Below are positions 1-5,183 of a stretch of DNA of 6,618 nucleotides, in pieces. The DNA is from an uncultured Phenylobacterium sp. (GTDB lineage Bacteria > Pseudomonadota > Alphaproteobacteria > Caulobacterales > Caulobacteraceae). The notes below the pieces were generated by a model. The model saw only the letters and a program-made list of their open reading frames with translations, was not told where the DNA came from and made no database searches. The first letter of the stretch is position 1. Each line of letters opens with the position of its first letter. The position numbers and the translations under genes were made by a program. The DNA lies in the NCBI GenBank assembly GCA_945952355.1, contig CAMFIW010000166.1, positions 1 to 6,618 of the forward strand, in the 5' to 3' direction.

Positions 1-36
1 GTCGGACAGGAACATGTGGTTCGCGGGCCCCGCTAG
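1..36 (+). CDS. possible 3' end of an upstream gene (partial)
   Basis: The first frame reads eleven codons (VGQEHVVRGPR) and then a TAG stop at 34-36. The VVRG stretch faintly resembles the C-terminus of gamma-glutamyl phosphate reductase (ProA), which often lies near nadD in alphaproteobacteria, but eleven residues cannot establish identity. If it is real, it overlaps the first ATG of nadD (14) by 23 nt. It may simply be an open stretch at the window edge. Confidence 0.3.
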   Translation, partial: VGQEHVVRGPR

Positions 37-682
37 ACGCGTCCCCACGGCGGGCCGCCCCGCCACCCTGCGCCTCGGCTTCTCGCTGGCGCCGGGCATG
101 CGCGTGGGCCTCTATGGCGGCTCGTTCAACCCGGCCCATGAGGGCCATGCCCACGTGGCCGAGACCGCGCGCCGCCGGCTGGGGCTCGACAAGGTCATCT
201 GGCTGGTCAGCCCCCAGAACCCACTTAAGTCGAGCCATGAGCTGGCGAGCCAGGCGGATCGCATCAAGGGCGCCCAGGCCGTCGCCCAGGGGCCCGCCAT
301 GATCGTGTCCGGGATCGAGACCCAGATCGGCACCCGGTACACCATCGATACGCTTCGGGTGCTGAAGGCCCGCTTTCCGGGCGTGAAGTTCGTCTGGATC
401 ATGGGCGCCGACAGCCTGGCGAGCTTCCACCGTTGGCGGGGCTGGACCCAGATCATGGCCGAGGTCCCGGTCGCCGTCGTCTCGCGGCCCTGGATCTCGC
501 TCAAGAGCCGCTCCTCGCCCGCAGCCCGCCGCTTCGCCCGCAGCCGCCTGTCCTCGGCTCAGGCGCGTGGCCTGCCGGATACCGTTCCGCCCGCCTGGGT
601 GTTCCTGCGCGGACCGCTGAATTTCCAGTCGTCGACCGCCCTCAGGGAGCGGATGCGACAGGGCCGAACGCCGCGGGCTTGA
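14..682 (+). CDS. nadD: nicotinate-mononucleotide adenylyltransferase (NadD)
   Basis: The product is a 222-residue cytoplasmic enzyme that adenylylates nicotinate mononucleotide from ATP to give deamido-NAD, the step before NAD synthetase. The nucleotidyltransferase signature GLYGGSFNPAHEGH lies at residues 32-45 and contains the catalytic HxGH (H42-H45). A substrate-loop-like SPQNPLK follows near residue 65, and the C-terminal SSTxxR motif is at 206-211. The chain ends only eleven residues after SSTxxR, so it lacks the longer tail of E. coli NadD; shorter tails may be normal in this group. The start is uncertain: ATG 14 gives a 28-residue lead-in, whereas ATG 98 starts immediately before the fold (MRVGLYGG). 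Neither has a strong ribosome binding site. I kept ATG 14 because many alphaproteobacterial NadDs carry an extension ending in PGM-(R/K)VGL. Family assignment is secure; the start is not. Confidence 0.94.
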   Translation: MWFAGPARRVPTAGRPATLRLGFSLAPGMRVGLYGGSFNPAHEGHAHVAETARRRLGLDKVIWLVSPQNPLKSSHELASQADRIKGAQAVAQGPAMIVSGIETQIGTRYTIDTLRVLKARFPGVKFVWIMGADSLASFHRWRGWTQIMAEVPVAVVSRPWISLKSRSSPAARRFARSRLSSAQARGLPDTVPPAWVFLRGPLNFQSSTALRERMRQGRTPRA

Positions 683-700
683 AGACTTCGCGCGCGCGGG

Positions 701-729
701 CTGACCGGACGGGGATTCCATGCTATGCA
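701..729 (+). promoter_or_regulatory. candidate promoter for rsfS-rlmH-envC
   Basis: CTGACCG (701-707) and GCTATGCA (722-729) are separated by 14 nt. This fits the published Caulobacter housekeeping form (TTGACGS, 10-14 nt, GCTANAWC) at 5 of 7 and 4 of 7 defined positions. In E. coli terms it is CTGACC, 17 nt, TATGCA with an extended TG. Transcription would begin around 735-738, leaving a short leader that contains the strong Shine-Dalgarno of rsfS. A GATTC site (CcrM-type GANTC) lies in the spacer at 714-718. Read-through from nadD is equally possible. Confidence 0.27.
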
Positions 730-748
730 CCCCGCCTAGCGAGGCAAC

Positions 749-755
749 AAAGGAG
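749..755 (+). promoter_or_regulatory. strong ribosome binding site of rsfS
   Basis: AAAGGAG is the best Shine-Dalgarno in the first 1.6 kb of the window. It lies 8 nt before CTG 764 but 98 nt before ATG 854. No ATG, GTG or TTG occurs in the rsfS frame between the in-frame TAG at 737 and ATG 854. This site is the main reason for placing the rsfS start at the CTG. Confidence 0.65.
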
Positions 756-763
756 CGACCCCG

Positions 764-1177
764 CTGAGCCCTGACCCTGCGCCTAGCGCGCAACGCGCCC
801 CGGCCCCGTCGGCCGAAGGCGACCCCCAGCAGCGGATCACCGCCCTGGAGGACATGATCCTGGCCCGTCTGGACGACGACAAGGCGCAGGACGTCGTTTT
901 CATCGACCTCAAAGGCAAGAGCGCCGTCGCCGACGGCCTGATCGTCGCGTCCGGACGGTCGCACCGTCATGTCGGCGCCATGGCCGATCACCTGCTGCGA
1001 GCCCTCAAGGACGAGGGCTACGGCAAGGCCCGCGTCGAAGGCATGCCGCATTGCGACTGGGTGCTGATCGACACCGGGGACGTGATCGTCCACCTGTTCC
1101 GGCCCGAAGTCCGCAGCTTCTACAACATCGAGAAGATCTGGTCGGTCGAGCCGCCGGTCCGCGCCGCCATCTCTTGA
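764..1177 (+). CDS. rsfS: ribosomal silencing factor RsfS, probable CTG start
   Basis: RsfS (RsfA/Iojap/DUF143) binds protein uL14 of the 50S subunit and blocks 30S joining, lowering translation when nutrients are short. Counted from CTG 764 the protein has 137 residues. Family landmarks are GKS at 51-53, ASGRSHRHV at 62-70, CDWVLID at 97-103, GDVIVHLF at 105-112 and a final FYNIEKIW at 119-126. The first ATG in frame is 854, but similarity to E. coli RsfS begins before it: ALEDMILARLDD here corresponds to ALQDFVIDKIDD there. An ATG-854 start would therefore clip the first helix. CTG 764 has AAAGGAG 8 nt upstream and adds a Pro/Ala/Ser-rich tail of about 25 residues. CTG 845 is the only other CTG I noticed near the conserved start and lacks a good ribosome site. 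The gene ends in TTGA, overlapping the start of rlmH. Identity is secure; the start is inferred. Confidence 0.9.
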   Translation: MSPDPAPSAQRAPAPSAEGDPQQRITALEDMILARLDDDKAQDVVFIDLKGKSAVADGLIVASGRSHRHVGAMADHLLRALKDEGYGKARVEGMPHCDWVLIDTGDVIVHLFRPEVRSFYNIEKIWSVEPPVRAAIS

Positions 1178-1638
1178 GGCTGGTGCTGCTGGCGGTCGGC
1201 CGCCTGCCGCGGTCGCCCGAGGTCGAACTGGTCAAGACCTATGTCGACCGCGCAACCGCGGCCGGGCGATCCCTGGGCCTCGGTCCCGTCGAGGTGATCG
1301 AGGTCGAAGGCCGCAAGCCCGGCAAGGCCGCCGAGGCCGAGGCCCTCCGCGCCCACCTTGCCGACTCCCACGTCATCGCCTGCGACGAACGCGGGACGGC
1401 TCGGACTTCCCGCGACTTCGCCGGACTGATCGGGCGCTTGCGCGACGATGGCGTGCGCCGGCTGGTGCTGATGATTGGCGGAGCCGACGGCCTCGATCCG
1501 GTCCTGGTCGCGGAAGCGAACGGCAAGCTCGCCTTCGGGCCGCAGACCTGGCCTCACGCCCTCGTGCGCGCCATGCTGGCCGAACAAGTCTACCGTGCCG
1601 TGACGATCCTGGCGGGAGGCCCCTATCACCGCGATTGA
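1174..1638 (+). CDS. rlmH: 23S rRNA pseudouridine-1915 N3-methyltransferase (RlmH)
   Basis: This SPOUT-class methyltransferase uses S-adenosylmethionine to make N3-methylpseudouridine at position 1915 in helix 69 of 23S rRNA, acting on assembled 70S ribosomes. At 154 residues it matches E. coli RlmH (155). Visible family motifs are an ACDERG segment at 69-74, IGGADGLD at 101-108 in the knotted SAM site, and a C-terminal run at 126-153 with WPHALVR, LAEQVYRA and GGPYHR. The start is TTG 1174, because the protein must open with (M)RLVLLAVGRL and the next in-frame ATG lies deep in the conserved core. TTG overlaps the rsfS TGA as TTGA, so translation is probably coupled to rsfS. Both neighbours act on the large ribosomal subunit. 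The next gene begins 10 nt after the stop. Confidence 0.95.
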   Translation: MRLVLLAVGRLPRSPEVELVKTYVDRATAAGRSLGLGPVEVIEVEGRKPGKAAEAEALRAHLADSHVIACDERGTARTSRDFAGLIGRLRDDGVRRLVLMIGGADGLDPVLVAEANGKLAFGPQTWPHALVRAMLAEQVYRAVTILAGGPYHRD

Positions 1639-1648
1639 GGCGAGACCC

Positions 1649-2500
1649 TTGCGCCCCCGGCGTCGTCTGGCGGTCGGACTGATCGCGGCGGCGGGCCTGG
1701 CCGGCGCCGCCGCGCTCGCCTGGGCCCAGGAGAACCGCGCGCGGCTCGAGAAGCTCAACATGCGCGAGGTCGCGCTGAACGCGGAGCAGGGCCGGAACCT
1801 CAACCGCTTCGCCCGCCTGCTCACGGTTCTGGAGCGCTATCGCCGCGACCCGCCGCCCGCCCTGCTCGTCAGCCCGCGCGACGCCGTGGACGCGGCCCGA
1901 GCCGCCATACTGGTCAAGGCGATCACCCCGGAGCTGGAGCGCCGCGCTAAGGTCTACGCCGTCCAGGCGCGAGAGATCGCTCGCCAGAGACGCCTGGCCG
2001 CCGTGGCCAACGAAAACCTTTTCACCGCCGACAGCACCGCCGCCGACCATCATCTCACCCCAGGATCCGGCCCGGTCGATCTGAAGTCCGGCCTGGCGGA
2101 TCAACCGGTGACCCTGCCCGCCAGCCTCATGCCGCCGACCGCGGGACCGATCATTCACCGCTTCGGACAGGCCCTGGCGGGCGGCGGGCGCGCGAACGGC
2201 CTGACCATCCTTGCCGCCTCCCACGCGAAGGTGAATGCGCCCGCCGCCGGGACTGTCCAATATGTAGGCCCGGTTAAGGGTTGGGGGGTCATATTGATCT
2301 TGCGGCTGTCCGGCGGATGCCATCTGGTGTTGGCTGGTCTGGACCGGGCGAACGTCGGTCTCGGACAATCCGTCGCGGCCGGGGCGCCTGTCGGAGACAT
2401 GCCGGATGGGCGACAAACGGCGGCGGAACTCTATCTCGAGGTCCGCGAGCGCGGGGAGCCGATCGATCCCGGGCGCTGGTTGAAGGTGGAAGCCGGCTGA
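1649..2500 (+). CDS. EnvC-like murein hydrolase activator, degenerate LytM domain
   Basis: The product is a 283-residue exported protein. Residues 1-26 form a signal peptide (RPRRR, then an Ala/Leu-rich core ending in AWA). Residues 27-120 are charged and helical, with the EnvC-type segment around DPPPALLVSPRDAVDAARAA (67-86). After a linker, residues 165-280 form an M23/LytM fold. The zinc ligands are lost: the HxGxD motif is replaced by ANGLT (182-186) and the final HxH region reads HLVLAGL (225-231). It should therefore activate peptidoglycan amidases at division rather than cut peptidoglycan, as E. coli EnvC does under FtsEX. It is much shorter than E. coli EnvC (419 residues); the missing part is mainly the first coiled-coil arm. 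The start is TTG 1649, with GAGG (1637-1640) 8 nt upstream overlapping the rlmH stop; the first ATG (1760) would remove the signal peptide. Caulobacter LdpF is an EnvC-type protein, but orthology is untested. Confidence 0.87.
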   Translation: MRPRRRLAVGLIAAAGLAGAAALAWAQENRARLEKLNMREVALNAEQGRNLNRFARLLTVLERYRRDPPPALLVSPRDAVDAARAAILVKAITPELERRAKVYAVQAREIARQRRLAAVANENLFTADSTAADHHLTPGSGPVDLKSGLADQPVTLPASLMPPTAGPIIHRFGQALAGGGRANGLTILAASHAKVNAPAAGTVQYVGPVKGWGVILILRLSGGCHLVLAGLDRANVGLGQSVAAGAPVGDMPDGRQTAAELYLEVRERGEPIDPGRWLKVEAG

Positions 2501-2524
2501 AGACCGGCAGGGGCGTTGAACTTT

Positions 2525-2544
2525 CGGACCGCCGGAACGGTCCG
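2525..2544 (+). other. perfect 7-bp stem-loop after envC
   Basis: CGGACCG (2525-2531) pairs perfectly with CGGTCCG (2538-2544) around the six-base loop CCGGAA, starting 25 nt after the envC stop. No T-run follows, so it is not a standard Rho-independent terminator. It could protect the 3' end of the upstream mRNA, weakly attenuate read-through into ctpA, or bind a protein as DNA. Confidence 0.5.
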
Positions 2545-2552
2545 CGACGAAC

Positions 2553-2577
2553 GTGAACGCTTTAGGCGGCCTAATTC
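2553..2577 (+). promoter_or_regulatory. candidate promoter for ctpA
   Basis: GTGAACG (2553-2559), a 10-nt spacer and CCTAATTC (2570-2577) approximate the Caulobacter housekeeping form TTGACGS, 10-14 nt, GCTANAWC, with most defined positions matching. The start point would be about 2584, giving a leader of roughly 20 nt. AGGG at 2595-2598, 7 nt before the ATG, would serve as ribosome binding site. This would give ctpA its own transcription beyond the hairpin. The call is pattern-based only. Confidence 0.3.
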
Positions 2578-2605
2578 CGCCGCAAGGGAGCCCTAGGGCC
2601 AGGTT

Positions 2606-4003
2606 ATGAAGAAGTATCTCCTCATCGGTGTCTCGGCCTTCGTGCTCGGCGCGGGCTCCATGGCCTATGTGAGCCAGCAGGCGATGGCCGCGGCCCAGCC
2701 CCGGGCCAAGACCTACAAGATGCTGGAGTTGTTCGGCGACGTTCTCGACACGGTCGAGCGTCAATACGTCACCGAGGTCGACGACAAGAAGCTGATCGAG
2801 GCGGCCATCGACGGCATGCTCACCTCGCTCGACCCGCATTCGGGCTACCTGAATCCCGAAAGCTTCGACGACATGCGCGACCAGACGCGGGGCGAATACG
2901 GCGGCCTGGGCATCGAGGTCACCAGCGAGGACGGCGTGGTCAAGGTGATCTCGCCGATGGACGGTACGCCCGCCTTCAAGGCGGGCATCAAGGCCGGCGA
3001 CTTCATCACAGCGGTGAACGGCGAGAGCGTGCTGGGCCTGTCGGTCTCCGATGCGGTGAAGCAGATGCGCGGCAAGCCCGGCGAGACGGTCACCCTGACC
3101 ATCGCCCGCGAGAAGACCGACCCCTTCGACGTGAAGCTGGTGCGCGAGGTCATCAAGACCAAGTCGGCCACCGCCAAGCTGGAAGGCGACTACGGCTACC
3201 TTCGCATCTCCGCCTTCAACGAGAAGACCACCGACGAGGCTGAGGCCGCCTTCGCCGACATCAAGGCGAAGAACCCCAAGATGAAGGGGCTGATCCTCGA
3301 CCTGCGCAACAATCCGGGCGGCCTGCTCGACCAGGCGGTCGGCGTCTCCGACCTGTTCCTGGACGGCGGCGAGATCGTCTCCCAGCGCGGCCGCGACCCG
3401 CGCGATGTCGAGCGCTACAACGCCCGGCCCGGCGACATCACCAATGGCATGCCGATCGTGGTCCTGATCAATTCCGGCACCGCCTCGGCCGCCGAGATCG
3501 TCTCCGGCGCCCTGCAGGACCGCAAGCGCGCGGAAGTGGTCGGCCTGACCAGCTTCGGCAAGGGCTCGGTCCAGACCGTGATCCCGTTGCGGGGCGGCGC
3601 CGACGGTGCGCTGAAGCTCACCACGGCGCGTTACTACACGCCGTCGGGCGCATCGATCCAGAAGACCGGCATCATTCCGAACCTCGAGGTGGCCGAGACC
3701 AAGGACGAGGCCCAGGCCGTCGCCAACCGCGCCTTCCAGTTCTCGGAAGCCTCGTTCCGCAACGCGTTGAACGCCCAGGAGGGCAAGACCCGCGTCGGCG
3801 CTCACGAGCCGGCGGAGGCCCCGCCGAACGACTTCGACACCAAGACCGGCGACTTCCAGCTCGCCCGCGCCAAGGACGTCCTGAAGTACGGCTCGGTCGC
3901 CGCCACTCCGAAGATGCCGCACCCGACCGCGCGCCTCGCCGAGGTGGTCGGCGTCAAATCGACGCCGAAACTCGACCCCCATCCGGTTCCGGTCGCGAAG
4001 TAG
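2606..4003 (+). CDS. ctpA: carboxy-terminal processing protease, S41 family (CtpA type)
   Basis: This is a 465-residue exported serine protease that trims or degrades periplasmic proteins from exposed C-termini. A signal peptide covers about residues 1-28 (KK, hydrophobic core, AMA). An N-terminal helical part holds the DPHSGYL motif at 76-82. A PDZ domain spans about 97-170 (GGLGIEV start, substrate-gating role), and the peptidase core about 190-365. The catalytic set is intact: Ser294 in GTASAAE, Lys319 in SFGKGSVQ (25 residues later, the usual family spacing) and Gln323. A Pro/Ala-rich C-terminal tail from about 390 is probably flexible. In Pseudomonas and E. coli, relatives of this family degrade peptidoglycan hydrolases, which fits its place beside an amidase activator; the substrate here is unknown. 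The symbol ctpA has also been used in C. crescentus for an unrelated phosphatase-like protein. Confidence 0.95.
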   Translation: MKKYLLIGVSAFVLGAGSMAYVSQQAMAAAQPRAKTYKMLELFGDVLDTVERQYVTEVDDKKLIEAAIDGMLTSLDPHSGYLNPESFDDMRDQTRGEYGGLGIEVTSEDGVVKVISPMDGTPAFKAGIKAGDFITAVNGESVLGLSVSDAVKQMRGKPGETVTLTIAREKTDPFDVKLVREVIKTKSATAKLEGDYGYLRISAFNEKTTDEAEAAFADIKAKNPKMKGLILDLRNNPGGLLDQAVGVSDLFLDGGEIVSQRGRDPRDVERYNARPGDITNGMPIVVLINSGTASAAEIVSGALQDRKRAEVVGLTSFGKGSVQTVIPLRGGADGALKLTTARYYTPSGASIQKTGIIPNLEVAETKDEAQAVANRAFQFSEASFRNALNAQEGKTRVGAHEPAEAPPNDFDTKTGDFQLARAKDVLKYGSVAATPKMPHPTARLAEVVGVKSTPKLDPHPVPVAK

Positions 4004-4020
4004 GGCCGCGGCTTCACGCG

Positions 4021-4042
4021 CCTCTCCCTCCGAGACGAGAGG
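4021..4042. terminator. weak stem-loop between convergent genes
   Basis: CCTCTC (4021-4026) pairs with GAGAGG (4037-4042) across a 10-nt loop in the 57-nt gap between the stops of ctpA and the VOC gene. Position suits a shared transcription end. The stem is short and no T-tract follows on either strand, so intrinsic termination is doubtful and Rho may act instead. Confidence 0.25.
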
Positions 4043-4060
4043 ACGAGGATCGCCGCTGCG

Positions 4061-4462
4061 CTAAGCTTTCGCCGACCACGGCGCGGCGGCCGGCTGGAAC
4101 AGTTCGACCACATTGCCCGATGGGTCTTCCGCCAGGATCTGCGAGCCGCCCGGCCCGCTCAGGATTTCGTTGCGGAACTTGACCCCCGCCCCACGCAAGC
4201 GCTCCACCTCCGCACCAATATCCTCGACAATGATCTGGAAGCGGTTCCAGCCACCCGCCACGGGCTGGCGTCCGTCCGGCATCGGCCGTCCCGCCGAACT
4301 GGTCCGACCACTCAGCAGCAGGCGCAGGGGTCCCTTCTCGACCGAGGCGAAGGCCGGCGCGGCGCTCATCACCGTGCTGAATCCGAAGTTGCCGACGTAC
4401 CAGTCGACGCAGGCCTGCACGTCCTCGACCATGTAACGCACGTTCACGGCAGTCTCGCTCAT
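4061..4462 (-). CDS. VOC (glyoxalase/bleomycin-resistance fold) protein
   Basis: This small cytoplasmic protein of 133 residues belongs to the vicinal-oxygen-chelate superfamily, with two beta-alpha-beta-beta-beta modules. The first begins VRYMVEDVQACVDWYVGNFGF (8-28). The second begins GWNRFQIIVEDIGAEVERLRGAG (71-93) and ends EDPSGNVVELFQP (112-124). Of the usual metal ligands only a C-terminal Glu (E120) is evident. The positions that normally carry His or Gln/Glu hold Arg9/Tyr10 and Gln76, so classical glyoxalase I activity is unlikely. A binding or sequestering role (as in bleomycin-resistance proteins) or an unusual enzyme is possible. The start ATG overlaps the tetR stop as ATGA, and GGAG inside the end of tetR lies 7 nt upstream, so the two genes are one coupled operon and this protein is the probable output of the TetR switch. 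Its ligand is unknown. Confidence 0.86.
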   Translation of the reverse strand: MSETAVNVRYMVEDVQACVDWYVGNFGFSTVMSAAPAFASVEKGPLRLLLSGRTSSAGRPMPDGRQPVAGGWNRFQIIVEDIGAEVERLRGAGVKFRNEILSGPGGSQILAEDPSGNVVELFQPAAAPWSAKA

Positions 4463-5052
4463 GGGGTTTCTCCAGGGGTGTTGGGCGCCAAGGCCCGCCG
4501 CAGTAGGGCTTGAAGCGCCGGAATGACGGCATCGCGCGCCGCGCCGCCAGCCACCGCATCGGCGGCTTCGTGGATGGCGGCGAACAGCAGCCGCGCCGTG
4601 GGCTCGGGGTCGACCGGGCCGAAGGCGTCGGCCTCTTGCCCCGCACGGATCACGGCGACCAGCCGCTGAACGCCGTTGTCGGCGAGGGGCCGCCGTTCGG
4701 CGAACTCTGAATGGAAGATCGTCTCCCCGAGCGTGCGCCGCGACAGCGTGAAATCGATGAAGGCGGCCGCCTGGGCCTCCACCAGGGCGGGCCAGTCCAC
4801 CGGGCCGTCAACTTCCGTAGGCTGCGGATGGGCCGTGTCGAACGCCGATACGAGCCGGCCGCGCACGGTCTCCAGGAGGTCGTCCCAGGTTGGGAAGTAG
4901 AGGAAGAATGTGCCCTTCGCGACACCGGCCTCGCGCACCACGTCCTCGACTCGCACGTTTGGGCCGTGGGCCTGCAAGAGTCGCTCCGCCGCCTCGACGA
5001 TTTCTCGCTTTCGCTGCTCGGGTTGCAGGCGACGACGTGGTGGTCGGTCCAT
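4459..5052 (-). CDS. TetR/AcrR-family transcriptional regulator
   Basis: The product is a 197-residue ligand-responsive repressor. The N-terminal DNA-binding domain spans about residues 12-60: RKREIVEAAERLLQAHG, then the helix-turn-helix VRVEDVVREAGVAKGTFFLYF (33-53), whose recognition helix and following YF are typical of the family. Residues 65-190 form the all-helical ligand-binding and dimer domain, which shows no recognisable ligand signature. The start is ATG 5052, supported by AGGAG (complement of 5059-5063) 6 nt upstream. Its own promoter region carries two palindromes that match TetR-type operators, so negative autoregulation is likely. It is co-transcribed and probably translationally coupled with the downstream VOC gene. 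Release by a small toxic molecule that the VOC protein then binds or converts is a reasonable inference, not something the sequence shows. The pair is inverted relative to the flanking conserved genes. Confidence 0.93.
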   Translation of the reverse strand: MDRPPRRRLQPEQRKREIVEAAERLLQAHGPNVRVEDVVREAGVAKGTFFLYFPTWDDLLETVRGRLVSAFDTAHPQPTEVDGPVDWPALVEAQAAAFIDFTLSRRTLGETIFHSEFAERRPLADNGVQRLVAVIRAGQEADAFGPVDPEPTARLLFAAIHEAADAVAGGAARDAVIPALQALLRRALAPNTPGETP

Positions 5053-5063
5053 CCGGAGCTCCT

Positions 5064-5080
5064 AATGACCGCGAGTCATT
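5064..5080. promoter_or_regulatory. TetR operator 2 (near-perfect palindrome)
   Basis: AATGACCGCGAGTCATT is a 17-bp inverted repeat with 7-bp arms, one mismatched pair (C5070/A5074) and a 3-bp centre. It extends one more pair outward to 5063-5081. It covers the expected tetR transcription start and the edge of the -10 element. It shares the TGACC/GTCA core with operator 1. The mismatch creates a GAGTC (GANTC) site at 5073-5077. Confidence 0.68.
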
Positions 5081-5106
5081 AATTACTGACCAGCGGTCAG
5101 TGTCAA
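5078..5106 (-). promoter_or_regulatory. tetR-VOC promoter
   Basis: On the minus strand, a perfect TTGACA (complement of 5101-5106) and ATTAAT (5078-5083, 4 of 6 to TATAAT) are 17 bp apart. Transcription would start near 5070-5072, about 18-20 nt before the tetR ATG, leaving room only for the AGGAG site. The spacer is exactly filled by operator 1, and operator 2 covers the start site, so a bound repressor would exclude RNA polymerase. Confidence 0.7.
5085..5101. promoter_or_regulatory. TetR operator 1 (perfect palindrome)
   Basis: ACTGACCAGCGGTCAGT is a perfect inverted repeat with 7-bp arms and a 3-bp centre. It occupies the spacer between the -35 and -10 elements of the tetR promoter. Its centre (5093) is 21 bp, two helical turns, from that of operator 2 (5072), so two dimers would sit on the same DNA face. 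Confidence 0.75.
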
Positions 5107-5131
5107 GCCGCCATCAGGACGATCCCCCGAA

Positions 5132-5151
5132 TTAAGCCCTTCATTAACCAT
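5132..5151 (+). promoter_or_regulatory. CtrA-like box upstream of the deacetylase
   Basis: TTAA (5132-5135), 8 nt, then TTAACCAT (5144-5151). The right part equals the CtrA half-site motif known from Caulobacter, and the whole resembles TTAA-N7-TTAAC except for one extra spacer base. It lies about 33 nt before the start codon, where a bound regulator could act on transcription of the deacetylase-rppH pair. No convincing promoter was found beside it. Confidence 0.3.
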
Positions 5152-5183
5152 GTTCGCGGAGGCTCGCCGGCGGAGGCCTGCAT

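Noticed and set aside
660..682. A frameshift truncating nadD, since its tail after SSTxxR is short.
   Set aside because: The other frames downstream do not encode the missing tail, and the visible protein is otherwise intact.
720..767. A 15-codon mini-frame from ATG 720, whose TGA overlaps CTG 764 as CTGA and could be a coupling leader for rsfS.
   Set aside because: It has no good ribosome site, shows no leader-peptide features, and would start upstream of the transcript if the candidate promoter at 701-729 is correct.
854..1177. rsfS starting at ATG 854 (107 residues).
   Set aside because: It would cut into sequence similar to E. coli RsfS, and no Shine-Dalgarno lies near it. It is kept as the fallback start.
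1373..3982. An 869-codon open frame on the minus strand opposite rlmH, envC and ctpA.
   Set aside because: Long antisense open frames are expected opposite GC-rich coding DNA with strong third-position bias. It runs across three well-recognised genes, is biased toward Arg, Gly, Ala and Leu, and shows no domain.
4004..4060. A recombination or attachment site at the edge of the TetR-VOC module.
   Set aside because: I found no direct repeat matching the other edge (5102-5183) and no integrase, tRNA or transposase remnant.
5150..5183. ATG 5150 as a start for a small gene ahead of the deacetylase.
   Set aside because: It is out of frame with the deacetylase, has no upstream ribosome site, and encodes an Arg-rich shadow peptide.
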